This document shows positions 1 through 15,200 of a DNA stretch of 64,000 nt, piece after piece (position 1 is the stretch's first letter; each line of letters starts with the position of its first letter). Under the pieces are notes generated by a model. That model searched no databases, was not told where the DNA came from, and saw only the letters and a list, made by a program, of their open reading frames with translations. A program made the translations under genes and the position numbers. The stretch covers positions 62,001 to 126,000 of the forward strand of contig NZ_FOMK01000001.1 in NCBI RefSeq assembly GCF_900112615.1, read 5' to 3'. Source of the DNA: Chitinophaga sp. CF118 (lineage in GTDB: Bacteria > Bacteroidota > Bacteroidia > Chitinophagales > Chitinophagaceae).

Positions 1-239
1 CCGACAACACAAATCTCGCTCTTAACAGTTCATGTTTATGTACAAGTTGTGTGAAGACAGACTCCAATTTATCATAGTCGAAAGCATGATCTATTCTATA
101 CCGGAACACGTCGTGATAAGTACCTGCCTGCCCCTGTTCAGATTCAAACAACATTCCTATTTGCAGATAACTGGCAGGATAGATATCCTCAATACCATCC
201 AGGTTTGTATAGATGCTCTTATCTATTAAACTAAATGGC
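1..239 (-). other. NRPS module 10: N-terminal part of an atypical condensation domain
   Basis: The last residues before the edge read GIEDIYPASYLQIGMLFES and, further on, VHKHELLRARFVLS. They match the start of C7 almost residue for residue. The enzyme therefore continues with at least one more module, whose substrate cannot be read here. Confidence 0.85.
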
Positions 240-3200
240 TGATATACATCTTCTATAACATGTTGTTTCTGCTGTAACAGGAACTGACTGATACCCCTGA
301 TGTGTTTCAACATAAACACATCCTTCACTTTCAGCTGACTCTGTAATGCTTTATTGATCTTACTTACCAACCGGATAGCAATGATGCTATCTCCTCCTAA
401 CCGGAAGAAATCATCGTCAATACCAATCTTTGTTACATCCAGATTTAATACTTCTCCATAAATGACACACAATTGTTTCTGTGTTTCATTCTCTGGTGCA
501 TGGTAATTGTGACTGTCTGTAAACTCAGGATCTGGTAATGCTTTCCTATCAAGTTTTCCGTTTATCGTTAATGGAAGATGTGTGATATGAACCAATACTG
601 CTGGCACCATATACTCTGGCAAATGATTATGCAGGTGTTTCAAGATGCTGTCATGATCTAACGCAACATCCGATACATAATAACCCGCCAGGTATTTATT
701 CTGTCCCTCTATTGCAATCACCACCGATTGACGGATACCTTCGTAAGCTGACAATTTTGATTCTATTTCTCCCAACTCTATACGATATCCACGGATCTTT
801 ACCTGGAAGTCATTACGACCAATATACTCCAGACTGCCATCTGATAAATACCGTACCAGGTCACCCGTCTTATATAATCTCCCATAAGGTGTACTGATAA
901 ATCGTTCCGCTGTTAACGACTCCTTATTCAGATAACCGCGCGATAATCCAGCGCCTCCTACATACAACTCTCCTATCGCCCCTGTTGGTACCGGATGCAA
1001 ATGGCTGTTTAATACATAGGCATGCTGATCTGGAATTGTAACCCCTATTAAAGAACCTCTGTCAAGTTCTGAAGATCTGATCTCTTTATAAGTTACATGC
1101 ACTGTAGTTTCGGTAATACCGTACATGTTGATCAACTGAGGAGCAGTATCTGCATAACGGCTGTACCACGGTTTTAACTGCGACAGGTTCAACGCTTCTC
1201 CTCCAAAGATGATATAACGTAAACTGCTCAAAGAACCTGCTCTGATAATAGCGATATCACTGAACTGATAGAATGCATTCGGCGTTTGGTTCAATACTGT
1301 TACGCCTTCTGTATCACACAGATCATAGAACTGTTCAAGATCCCGCGTTTGTTCACGTGTAGGAATTACCAGTTTACCACCATATAATAATGCACCCCAT
1401 AATTCCCATACACTGAAGTCGAATACATAAGAATGGAATAAAGTCCATACATCCTGTTCGTTAAACCCATACCACTCATTCGTAGCATTAAACAAACGAA
1501 CCACATTCCCATGTTCCTGCATTACACCTTTCGGCTGACCAGTAGTACCACTGGTGTAAATTACATACGCCAGGTTTTGAGAAGTAGTTGTCGTAGCAGG
1601 ATTAGTAACCGGATAATTATTTATCTCATTTTCTACAGCAGCTGTAATAACTACTTTCGCATTGATATCCGATAAAATGTAATTAACCCTTTCTGATGGA
1701 TAACCAGGATCAATAGGCACATAAGCAGCACCAGCTTTCAACACACCTAAAATAGCCACTACCATAAAGGAAGAACGCTCCAGGCTGAGTCCTATCATAT
1801 CATCGGGCTGGATGTTGTAGTTCTCTTTCAGATAAGCCGCCAGCTGATTCGCTCGTTCATTCAATTCTTTATAAGTCAATGCAGATCCCGCAAATACTGT
1901 TGCAATGCGATTTGGTGTTTTAGCCGCCTGCGCTTCAAATAAAGACTGAATAGTATTATCAGCAGGGTAAGTAATATCAGCATACTGTATTTCATCGGCA
2001 TAACGCAGGTCTTTGATACGTGCATTACTCCGCTGTGCAAGCTGGGTTAGAATTCTTTTATAAGTACTGATATAACCTTCAATAGTAGTTGCTTCAAATA
2101 AGCTGGTAGCATAATTAAATGTACCTGCTATCTCAATACCACTATCATCCACCATTGTTGTAATATCAAACTTGGCAACGTGAACGCCGGCATTCCCCTC
2201 ATAAGCCTCCAGCAATTCATTCATGGCAGTTTTCTGTTCTCCGCCAAACTGTTCCATACCAAACAATACCTGGAAAATAGGATGACGGGAACTATCCTGC
2301 GGAATTTCCAGTTCACTCACCAGTTTCTCAAACGGCAGATCCTGATACTGTTGCGCCTCTTTCACAGCTTCTCCTACCTGTTTAATAAATACAGCAATGG
2401 CCTGTTCAGGATTCAGTTCTTCACGTAATACCAATGTATTCACAAAGAACCCGATCACATCTTCTATCTGCCTGTGATGACGATTCGCAATAGGAGTACC
2501 CAATACGATATCCTGTTGGTTACTATAACTACCAAGCAACAGGTAATATCCACCCAGCAGTAAGCTATACATACTCACTTCCAGATCTTTCGCCACTGTC
2601 CTTAAAGCAGCGCTGGTAGCAGCATCTATTCTGAAATCAATATTCGCACCTGCATAACTTAACTGAGCTGGTCTTGATTTATCTACCGGTAAGTTCAGCG
2701 TTTCATAACCGGATAATTTCGCTTTCCAATAAGCTAATTGTTTCTCCAATACAGCACCAGTGAGATAACTTCTTTGCCAAAGCGCAAAGTCTTTGTATTG
2801 AATTTCTAAAGCAGGTAATGGTTCAGTGTTATAATAATTATGCAGCAGTTCACGAATCAGAATATCAGTCGACCAACCATCAAATGCAATATGATGCAGT
2901 ACAATGCTGATATAATGAATCCCTTCTAACTGGTACATTTTCACCTGCACCGGATACTCTTCATCCAACCGGAATACATGATTCACTGCCTGATTGATCA
3001 TTGTTGCCAATGCATTTTCAGTAGTAACTAATATTCTTTCCACTGGCAAAACATCATTCATCACCAGCTGATATCCACCTCCTTCACTACTCATCTTTAT
3101 AAGACTGCGTAATACCTCATGTCGCCGTACAATGGCTTGCAAACCGGACAATACTTTTTTAGCATCCGTCGCATTATGCAACTTAAATACTAACGGTATA

Positions 3201-6200
3201 TTATAAGCATTACTACCACCTTCATAAGTTTCAATAAACCACAAACGTTCCTGTGCAAAAGACAATACCTGCTCTTCCACATGATGAATAACCGGCGCAA
3301 TAATCTTAACTTCTTTCCCGGCACCATTCTCTATCTGCTCTGATAACTTCCTTATACTGGTATACCTAAATAACACGGATACACTGATAGGATCATCTAT
3401 CCATTTATTCAGTTTGCTCACCAGCTTAATTGCCAGTATACTATTACCACCCAACCGGAAGAAATCATTATCAATACTGATCTCATCTTCCTTCAGTTCT
3501 AATACATCCGCATAAAGAGCACACAATTTCCGCTGCAGATCATTTTCTGGTGCATGATAACTGTTAGCATCAGTAAATGTTGGATCAGGTAAGGCGTTTC
3601 TGTCCAGCTTCCCGTTTACCGTCAACGGTAAATGTGTAAGATGGAACAATACAGCAGGCACCATATACTCCGGCAGTTCGCTACGTAAATAAGAGAATAG
3701 CAAATCCTGATCCAGCGCAGTTTCCGACACATAATAACCTACCAGGTTCTTCACACCCGTGCTCACTTCTTTTGCCAGTACCACTGATTGTTTAATTTCA
3801 GGATACGCTGACAGTTTCGCTTCTATTTCTCCCAACTCTATACGATACCCCTGAATTTTCACCTGGAAGTCATTCCTGCCAATGTATTCAAGATTACCAT
3901 CTGCCAGATAACGAACCAGATCGCCCGTTTTATACAATCTTCCATTATCAGTAAAAGGATCATTGATAAACCGTTCCCCGGTTAATGCAGAAAGATGCAG
4001 ATAACCTCTTGATACGCCCGCACCGCCAATATAGAGTTCTCCCGCAGCACCTGCAGGAACAGGGCGCAGAGCATTATCCAGCACATACAACCTGTAATTA
4101 TGATAAGGCTTACCAATAGAGAAATGTTGTACCGTTTTATCAATCACAAAATAAGACGCTCCTACGGTTGTTTCTGTAGGTCCGTATTCATCAACAATCT
4201 GCTCTGCATATTGTAAAATGTTACTGATATGATTGCTGAGTAATTTCTCTCCTCCTACGATGGCTATTTTTACTGAAAGACCGGCATGACTGATCAGCGA
4301 TAAATAACCAGGAGTGGACTTCACCAGTTCTATTCTGTTATCAAGCAGGTGTTGTTCATATTCATTAACGTTTATAATATCCCTTCCAAATACATAGACT
4401 GTTTTACCGGAACAAAGCGGGAACAAAGTAGTAGTAACCGACAAGTCGAACGATAAGTTGCTGGAGAAGTCAACATTCTCAATATCTGCCGGAATCAACC
4501 CTGACAGGTTGAATAAATAGTTCAGTACATTCCGGTGTTCCACCATTACACCTTTAGGTTTCCCGGTAGTACCACTCGTGTAAATCACATAGGCAAGATG
4601 GTTAGCACTCGTAAATGTTACAGGGTTTGTTGCAGGCCTGGAAACCTCAATTATTATTTCCATTGCAGCACTGTCTATCGCAGCGATGGATACAGCCGTA
4701 AGCTCTTCCAGTCTTTCCATATGATGCTTATTCGTAAGCACCACTTTTGTTTTCGTATCTGCAATGATATAACTGATACGCTCATCAGGGAAAGCGGGGT
4801 CCATTGGCACATAGGCACCACCTGATTTTAACACTGCAAGGATAGCCACCAGCATATAGTTTGAACGATCCAGGCAAACTGCTACCAGGTCGTCCGGACG
4901 TATATCGTAAGTCGCCTTCAGATAAACGGCTAACCGGTTGGCCTGTTCATTCAGTTCACGGTAAGTCAGCGGCTGACCATTATACACCACTGCTGTATGA
5001 TCCGGTATCTGTGCGGCTTTTGCCTCAAACAGTTCCTGGATTGTTTGTACTTCCGGATACAATTGTTCCGTAGCATTTCTGTGATAGATCACCTCCTCAT
5101 ATTGCGCTTCATTCAGATAACTCAGTTCTTTAATCTGCTTCCGGCGGTTCCGTACCTGCGTGAGTGTGGCAAGCTGTTCCAGGATTACTTTATAAGTAGT
5201 AATATATTCTTTGATCGTATCTGCATCAAACAGGCTGGTAACATAATTGAACAACCCAAGTATTTCCCTGCCGCTATCATCCATCAATGTGGAAATATCA
5301 AACCGGGCTGTTTTATATTCTTCATCACCTTTATAGAATTCCAGCAGTTCGTTTACTGAGTTCTCCTGTTCATCACCAAACCTTTCTATTCCAAACAAAA
5401 CCTGGAAAATAGGATGACGGGAACTGTCCTGCACCACTTCCAGTTCTCCCACAAGTTTTTCAAAAGGCAGATCCTGATGCAACTGAGCTTGTCTTACAGC
5501 CTCTCCTACCTGCCGGATAAAACTTACCAGTTCCTGTTCAGGATGCAGTTCCTGTCGTAAAGCCAGCGTGTTTACAAAGAACCCGATCGCATCCTGAATC
5601 TCTTCATGATGGCGGTTCGCAACAGGGCTACCTACAACAATATCCTGCTGATTACTGTAACCCGAAAGCAACAGGTAATAACCACTCAGCAACAGGCTGT
5701 ACATACTTACTTCCAGCTCACGAGCCACAGTTCTTAATGCATCACTGGTTATCTCATCTATGCTGAAAAACAGATCTGCACCTGCATAACTGATCTGCGC
5801 AGGTCTTGAACGGTTAGCCAGTAAATTCAGCGTTTCATAACCGGATAATTTCGTCTTCCAGTAATTCAACTGTTTCTCTAATACAGCACCCGTTAAATAG
5901 TTTCTCTGCCAAAGTGCAAAGTCTTTGTACTGGATATTTAAAGCTGGCAGTGGTTCTTTAGTATGATAGTTATGCAGTAATTCACGAATCAGAATATCAG
6001 TGGACCAGCCATCAAAAGCAATATGATGTAACACAATACTTACATAACTGGCTCCCTGCCATTGGTAAACTTTTACCTGAACAGGATATTCACGATCTAA
6101 GCGGAATACATGATTCATTGCCTGCACGATGGCCGTTGTTAACTCAGCATAGGTATTAACTTCCAAACGTGTTACCGGCAAAGGCATATGATTATCATCT

Positions 6201-9200
6201 ATTACCATTTGGTATCCCGCACCTTCACTGTTTATTTTTATCAAACTGCGTAATACCTCATGCCTGTGTACCACAGCTCTTAAACCAGTCAGCAGATTTT
6301 CAATATCAGTCGATTCCTTCAACTTAAATACTACAGGAATATTATAAGCATTACTACCTCCTTCATAAGACTCAATAAACCATAAACGTTCCTGCGCGAA
6401 GGACAACAACTGATCTTCCACTCGATCAACCAACGGAGTTATTATCTTTACCGCTGTCGCTGTTTCATCAAACAATTGTGCAGATAATTTCCGGATGGTA
6501 TTGTGAGTAAAAATCACAGCGATAGACAACTGTGTGTTCATCACTTTATTCACCTTACTTACCAGCTTAATTGCCCGGATACTATCACCCCCTAATCTGA
6601 AGAAGTCTTCATCAATTCCAATCTTCGCATTATCCAGTCCTAATACCTCTCCATAAAGCGCACAGAGTTTTTCCTGGATTTCATTTTCAGGAGCACTATA
6701 AGTACTGATATCTGTGAACACTGCTTCCGGCAATGCTTTCCTGTCCAGTTTCCCATTGACCGTTAGCGGTAGCTGTGTGAGATGTACAAACACCGGCGGT
6801 ACCATATATTCCGGTAACTGGGAATGCAGATATTCTGATAAGAGTGTATTATCAAGCAACGTGTCTGATACATAATAAGCCACGAGATATTTACTCTTAT
6901 CCGCACTTTGTATTTTCGCTAATACAACAGCCTGTTTTATTTCAGGGAAAGTAAGCAGTTTAGATTCTATCTCACCTAACTCTATACGATGTCCGCGGAT
7001 CTTTACCTGGAAATCGTTCCTGCCCAGGTATTCAAGAGATCCATCCTGTAAGTAGCGCACCAGGTCACCAGTCTTATAAAGTCTGCCATTAATTTTAGCT
7101 TTCTTTTCTTCAGTAGTCTGGAAAGGATTATTGATAAACCGTTCTTCAGTTAATGCAGCAAGGTTTAAATATCCTCTGGCAACCCCTGCCCCGCCAATAT
7201 ATAATTCACCAATCGCACCTGTAGGCAATGCCGAGTGTTTACTATCCAGTACATATGCTGTAGTATTTGCTATCGGGCGACCAATACTTGTATTAAACCG
7301 TTCAGCAGTATTCAACTGGTTCAATGACCATATCGTTGTTTCCGTAGGGCCATATACGTTCAGCAGATAAGCAATGTTATGTTTTGAAAGAATTCCATTA
7401 AGTAATTCGGTGCTGATCGCTTCTCCTCCTACAAATAATTTTAACCGGGGATTATTAAATATGAATGCATCATATTTAGCTGACAGTAATCCCGGAGTAA
7501 TCTGAATAAAGGTATACTTACTTGTATCTACAGATACCACCTCACTATCAGACAACTCAATACAACCACCACTGATCAATGGTAATCCATATTCCAGTCC
7601 CCAGATATCAAACACATAATTAGTAATTGACAACGTATTGATCTGTTCATCCGTGTCAAAATAAGTATCGCGATAATAGGTAATCAGGTTAATGTAAGAA
7701 TGCTGTTCTATCATTACACCTTTCGGCATTCCTGTAGTACCACTGGTATAAATCACATACGCAAGGTTACCTGGCATGCTTATATGAGCAGGTATTTCAC
7801 CTGCATAAGCAGCATACAAAGTTTCACTGTCTATGCGTTCCAGTGCCACCCCGGAAGCCTCTGTTAAGAGTTCCAGTCCTACAGGATGTAACTCATTTGT
7901 TAATACAACGCGGGTATTTGTATCTGAGATGATATAACCGATCCTCTCCAATGGTAGATCAGGATCTACAGGCACATATGCAGCACCGGATTTTAACACC
8001 GCCAGGATTGCTATCAGCATATATTCTGAACGGTCCAGACAAAGAACTATCAGATCATCCGCCTGAACATCATATCCCTTCTGCAAATGTACCGCCAGTT
8101 GATTAGCACGTTCATCCAGTTCTTTATAAGTCAGTTGCCGGTCTTCGTACACAACTGCTACATTATCCGGAGTACGGGCAACCTGTACTTCAAATAATTC
8201 TCTGAATGTTTTATCATGCGGATAAGTGCGTGAAGTATTATTCCAGTGATGAATAATCTGATTGTAATCATCTTCAGGCAGTGTATTAAAACCAGTTTTC
8301 CGATTGATAACTGCATCCAGATTCCGCTCATAATAGCGCATGAAATGAACCAGATAAGAATAATCCGCCACTTCTTCGTGCGCCGTTAATCTCACCTCAA
8401 AAGAGGTTTGGCCGGTCTGGGAAACGTTCAGTACAAATGGAATGTTTGTTTTCTCATATCCCATGCTGGATGGAACATCATCCTGCTGCTCATCCAATAT
8501 GTGAAAGTGTACAAAGTTAAAAGCGAACTGGTATACATCATGTCCAAAAATAGATTTGATCTTTCCATAAGGATATCCTCTATAAGGATATAATGCCAGT
8601 TTCTGCTCAAATACAGATCTGATATCGTCTTCATTATTGTTAATCCTGTACCTGTAAGGGATGGTGTTTAAGAACAATCCAAATAGCTGATCGCCACCCT
8701 CTTTTTCCATACGGTTATTAACCACCAGGCCAATAGTAATATCATCCTGATTTAAGAATCGGGCCAGTGTATGCAGATATACATGGATAAATACGCTGTC
8801 AGCACTTATATCCAGAGAGCGTGCTAGAGATAATACCTGTTGGCTCTTTTCTTCTGTAAGTTCAAATACAGCATCCCCAAAATCATTCTCCTCATTATCT
8901 GAAATATTATTCTTCCATTTTACATTGGTAGTATCAAGGTCTGCCAGATAATCTTTCCAGAATGCTTCAATACCCGGATCATTAATAACGCTTTGTTCTT
9001 TCGCAATAAATTCACCATAGTGTAGATCAATAGTACCCGTTACCGGCTCATCTGATGTATAGGCTTTAATAAATTCACTTGAAAGAGAAGCAATACTCCA
9101 ACCATCTTCAATAGCGTGGTGAATAGAGAAGATAAGATCATAGGTATTCTCAGATTTATTAATAATGATCCTGAATAATCCCGCCTTTGTAAAGTCGAAA

Positions 9201-12200
9201 GGATGTGCATGTTCGCTATTAATAATATCTTCAGTGTAGCCCTGATCAATTACCTGTACATCCAGATCAATCTCATGTTGTATAATACAATCATAGCCAT
9301 TATCTGACAATACAAATTTTGCTCTTAACAGTTCATGCTTATGCACAAGCTGTTTCCATATCGTTACAAACTTATCATAATGGAAAGGATGATTGATGCT
9401 GTAAGCTGAGATATTATGATAGGTCCCTTCACTACCCTGCCCTGATTCAAACAACATCCCTATCTGCACATAACTTGCAGGATAGATATCCTCAATACCA
9501 TCCAGGTTTGTATAGATACTCTTATCTATTAAACTGAATGGCTGATATACTTCTTCTATAACATGCTGTTTCTGTTGTAACAGGAACTGACTGATACCTC
9601 TGATGTGTTTCAACATAAACACATCCTTCACTTTCAGCTGACTCTGTAATGCTTTATTGATCTTACTTACCAACCTGATAGCAATGATACTATCTCCTCC
9701 TAACCGGAAGAAATCATCGTCAATACCAATCTTTGCTACATCCAGACTTAATACTTCGCCATAGATCTCACACAATTGTTGCTGTGTTTCGTTCTCTGGT
9801 GCATGGTAATTGTGACTGTCCGTAAACTCAGGATCTGGTAATGCTTTCCTGTCAAGCTTTCCATTTATCGTTAATGGAAGATGCGTGATATGAACCAATA
9901 CTGCTGGCACCATATACTCCGGCAAATGATTATGCAGATGTTTCAAGATGCTGTCGTGATCTAACGTTACATCCGATACATAATAACCTGCCAGGTATTT
10001 ATTCTGTCCCTCTATTGCAATCACCACCGATTGACGGATACCTTCATAAGCTGACAGTTTGGATTCTATCTCTCCCAACTCTATACGATATCCACGGATC
10101 TTTACCTGGAAGTCGTTACGACCAATATACTCCAGACTGCCATCTGATAAATACCGTACTAAGTCACCCGTCTTATATAATCTTCCATACGATGTACTGA
10201 TAAATCGTTCCGCTGTTAACGACTCCTTATTCAGATAACCGCGCGATAATCCAGCGCCTCCTACATACAACTCTCCTATCGCCCCTGTTGGTACCGGATG
10301 CAAATGGCTGTTTAATACATAGGCATGCTGATCTGGAATTGTAACCCCTATTAAAGAACCTCTGTCAAGTTCTGAAGATCTGATCTCTTTATAAGTTACA
10401 TGCACTGTAGTTTCGGTAATACCGTACATGTTGATCAACTGAGGAGCAGTATCTGCATAACGGCTGTACCACGGTTTTAACTGCGACAGGTTCAACGCTT
10501 CTCCTCCAAAGATGATATAACGTAAACTGCTCAAAGAACCTGCTCTGATAATAGCGATATCACTGAACTGATAGAATGCATTCGGCGTTTGGTTCAATAC
10601 TGTTACGCCTTCTGTATCACACAGATCATAGAACTGTTCAAGATCCCGCGTTTGTTCACGTGTAGGAATTACCAGTTTACCACCATATAATAATGCACCC
10701 CATAATTCCCATACACTGAAGTCGAATACATAAGAATGGAATAAAGTCCATACATCCTGTTCGTTAAACCCATACCACTCATTCGTAGCATTAAACAAAC
10801 GAACCACATTCCCATGTTCCTGCATTACACCTTTCGGCTGACCAGTAGTACCACTGGTGTAAATTACATACGCCAGGTTTTGAGAAGTAGTTGTCGTAGC
10901 AGGATTAGTAACCGGATAATTATTTATCTCATTTTCTACAGCAGCTGTAATAACTACTTTCGCATTGATATCCGATAAAATGTAATTAACCCTTTCTGAT
11001 GGATAACCAGGATCAATAGGCACATAAGCAGCACCAGCTTTCAACACACCTAAAATAGCCACTACCATAAAGGAAGAACGCTCCAGGCTGAGTCCTATCA
11101 TATCATCGGGCTGGATGTTGTAGTTCTCTTTCAGATAAGCCGCCAGCTGATTCGCTCGTTCATTCAATTCTTTATAAGTCAATGCAGATCCCGCAAATAC
11201 TGTTGCAATGCGATTTGGTGTTTTAGCCGCCTGCGCTTCAAATAAAGACTGGATGGTATTATCAGCAGGATAAGTAATATCGGCATACTGTATTTCATCG
11301 GCATAACGCAGGTCTTTGATTCGTGCATTACTCCGTTGTGCAAGCTGGGTTAGAATTCTTTTATAAGTACTGATATACCCTTCAATAGTAGCTGACTCAA
11401 ATAAACTGGTAGCATAATTAAATGATCCGGTAATTTCCTCACCGCTATCATCCAACATCATAGACAAATCAAACTTCGCTACCTGGTAATTGTCCTTACC
11501 CTCATATGCTTCCAGCAATGCATCTACTTCATTCTTTTGAACACCGCCGAATTGTGCTACTCCAAATATTACCTGGAATATAGGATGACGGGAACTATCA
11601 GGCGGAACGGCCAGTTCTCCCACCAGCTTTTCGAATGGCAGATCCTGGTACAACTGAGCTTCTTTTACTGCACTACCCACTTGTTTAATGAAGGCTGTAA
11701 CTGCCTGTTCAGGATTCAACTCTTCACGTAGCGCCAGTGTATTCACAAAGAACCCGATCACATCTTCGATTTCTTTATAATGACGATTTGCAAGTGGACT
11801 ACCGATTACAATATCCTGCTGATTACTATAACTGCTTAACAGCAGATAATAACCACTCAGCAGTAAACTGTACATACTCACTTCCAGATCTTTCGCCATT
11901 GTTTTTAAGGCGGCACTGGTAGCAGCATCAATATGAAAATCAATATCTGCACCCGCATAACTTAACTGAGCTGGTCTTAGCTTATCTACCGGTAAGTTCA
12001 GCGTTTCATAACCAGATAATTTCGCTTTCCAATAAGCTAATTGTTTTTCCAATACAGCGCCTGTGAGATAACTTCTCTGCCAAAGCGCAAAGTCTTTGTA
12101 TTGAATTTCTAAAGCAGGCAGTGGTTCAGCGCTACTATAGTTATGTAATAGTTCACGAATCAGAATATCAGTCGACCAACCATCAAATGCAATATGATGT

Positions 12201-15200
12201 AATACAATGCTGATATAACGGATCTCCTCTAACTGGTACACTTTCACCTGCACCGGATATTCTTCATCCAACCGGAATACATGATTCACCGACTGATTGA
12301 TCATTGTTGCTAATGCATCTTCAGTAGTAACCAATATTCTTTCCACCGGCAAAGCATCATTCATCACTATCTGATATCCACCTCCTTCACTGCTCATCTT
12401 AATAAGGCTGCGTAATATCTCATGTCTCCGTACAATAGCTTGCAAACCAGACAATACTTTTTCAGTATCAGTTGCATTACGCAACTTAAATACTAACGGT
12501 ATATTATAAGCATTACTACCACCCTCATAAGTTTCAATAAACCACAAACGTTCCTGTGCAAAAGACAATACCTGTTCCTCTGCATGATGAATAACCGGGG
12601 CAACAATCTTAATTTCTTCACTGGTACCACTCGCAAGTTGTACCGATAATTGTCTGATAGTATTGTAGCTAAAGATATCCGCAACACTGACATGAGCATC
12701 CAGTAATTTATTTAAGCGGCTTACTAAACGGATGGCCAGAATACTATCACCTCCCAGCGCAAAGAAGTCATCATCAATACTGATCTTATCTTCCTCCAGT
12801 TCTAATACATCTGCATAAAGCGCGCACAATTGCTGCTGGATTTCGTTCTCCGGAGCATGATAACGATTGCTATCTGTAAACGTTGGATCAGGTAATGCAT
12901 TTCTATCCAGCTTACCATTTACCGTCATAGGCAGATGATCAAGCCAGATAAGCGATACGGGTATCATATACTCCGGCAAATGTTCTGCCAGGTGAGTCAA
13001 TAAAACGGTAGAATCCAGAGAGGTAGCTGATACATAATATCCTACCAGGTATTTACTACCATCAGTACTTTGTTCCCTGGCCAGCACAACCGCCTGCCTG
13101 ATACCAGGATAATCAGCCAGTCTGTTTTCAATCTCTCCTAACTCTATACGGTAACCACGGATCTTTACCTGGAAATCATTTCTACCAATATATTCAATGG
13201 AACCATCCTGTAAGTAACGCACCAGATCACCCGTCTTATACAGTCTGTTATTAAGATCATCCTTCTTTTCTGTAGAAGTCTGGAAAGGATTATTTATAAA
13301 CCGTTCGTTTGTTAATGCAGGAAGATGCAGATAACCTCTGGCTACGCCTGCTCCTCCAACATATAATTCACCTACAGCTCCCACCGGAACCGGCTGCTGA
13401 TAGTTATTTAATATATAGGCAGTTGTATTGGCAATAGGACCACCTATATTCCTGTTACTGCTTCCTGTTGTATAATGATGGAGTGTAGCGCATACCGTAG
13501 TTTCCGTAGGTCCGTAAGCATTAATAACATCTACACCTCGCGCTTTATATAACTCCATTAACTGAGGGTTCGTTACATCGCCGGCTACGACTAACGTTTC
13601 TAATGGCAGTAATTCTTCTTTATCCAGTAAAGCAGGCGGAATAGTCGCTATCTGGATAGCATGATCTTCTATATAAGTTTTTAATAAAAAGAGATCTTTC
13701 CTCAACCTGTCATCTGCCAGATATAAACGATGTCCATTAAGCAGAGCAGTATATAATTCTGAAGCATGCGCATCAAATACATAATTCGAGTACCATAAAC
13801 AATGTTTATATCCTGCAGATAATCCGAATGCGGCACCCTGGATAAAGGCAAGATTTACCACACCACCATGTTCTACCATAACACCTTTAGGCATTCCCGT
13901 TGTACCACTGGTATAGATCACATAAGCAAGGTTATGTACCTCTGTGCTATGAACCGGATTAGTAACAGGATAAGCACTAACATCGGGGCGGTATTCATCT
14001 GTAATTACCACCTTTGCCCTGGTATCTGATACGATATAATCTATTCTCTCCTGAGGATATCCCGGATCCATAGGCACATAGGCTGCTCCCGATTTCAATA
14101 CTGCCAGCATAGCTATCAGCATATATTCAGACCTTTCAAGACAGAGTGCAATCAGATCATCAGGATGTATATCATAAGTTGCCTTCAGGTAAGCTGCCAA
14201 CTGGTTTGCACGTTCATTCAGTTCACGGTAAGTCAGCTGTTTGTCGTTATACACGATCGCTACCTGATCCGGCATCCGTACTACCTGTTCTTCAAACAGT
14301 GAATGGATAGTATGATGCGATGGATAATCTTTCGCTGTATTATTCCATTCATGCACAATCTGTTTAAACTGTGCATTACCCAGGTAGTGAAGATCTTTGA
14401 TCCGCTGCCGCTGATTCAGTTGAGATAACTGTAACAGGATCTCTTTGTAAGTAGCAATATATCCTTCAATTGTGGCGGCTGTAAACAGACCTGTTGCATA
14501 GTTAAGCGTACCAATAATTTCTTTGCCACTGTCATCCAAAGCCATAGATAAATCCAGCTTGGCTACATTGAAGGCATCCGCGCCTTCATACATTTCCAGT
14601 AATTCAGCCACCGCTTCTTTTTCAACTCCTCCAAATTGTTCAAGGCCAAACAACACCTGGAAAATAGGATGACGGGAACTATCCGGTGCTACTCCCAATT
14701 CTCCTACCAGTTTCTCAAATGGCAAATCCTGGTACAACTGTGCTTCCCTGACAGCATTCCCTACCTGTTTGATGAAAGCACCCAACTCCTGCTCAGGATC
14801 CAGTTGCTCTCTCAATACCATTGTATTGACAAAAAATCCGATCACATCTTCCAACTCCCTGTAATGACGGTTAGCTATTGGACTACCAACAACAATATCC
14901 CGCTGGTTACTGTAAGTGCCTAATAACAGGTAATAACCACTTAACAGTAAAGTGTACATACTTACTTCTTGTTCCCTGGCTACTCCCCTAAGTAAATTAC
15001 TTGTTACCTCATCTATTGTAAAATCAATATCAGCACCTTCATAATTTAACTGTGCAGGTCTTACCTTATCGGTTAACAGGTTCAGTGTTTCGTAACCAGA
15101 CAATTTATCTCTCCAGTAACTTAACTGCTTTTCTAATATGGTACCTGTTAAATAATTACGTTGCCATAGCGCAAAATCCCTGTATTGAATATTTAAAGCC

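Noticed and set aside
712..897. Near-identical plus-strand ORFs at 712, 10015 and 16156 that looked like a repeated small gene
   Set aside because: They are the antisense reading of the conserved A-domain core in three Thr modules of the NRPS; the repetition reflects module similarity.
4535..5359. Plus-strand ORFs of 70-134 codons across 1-30.7 kb
   Set aside because: All lie opposite the NRPS frame, have no recognisable domains, and use the frames left open by its codon pattern.
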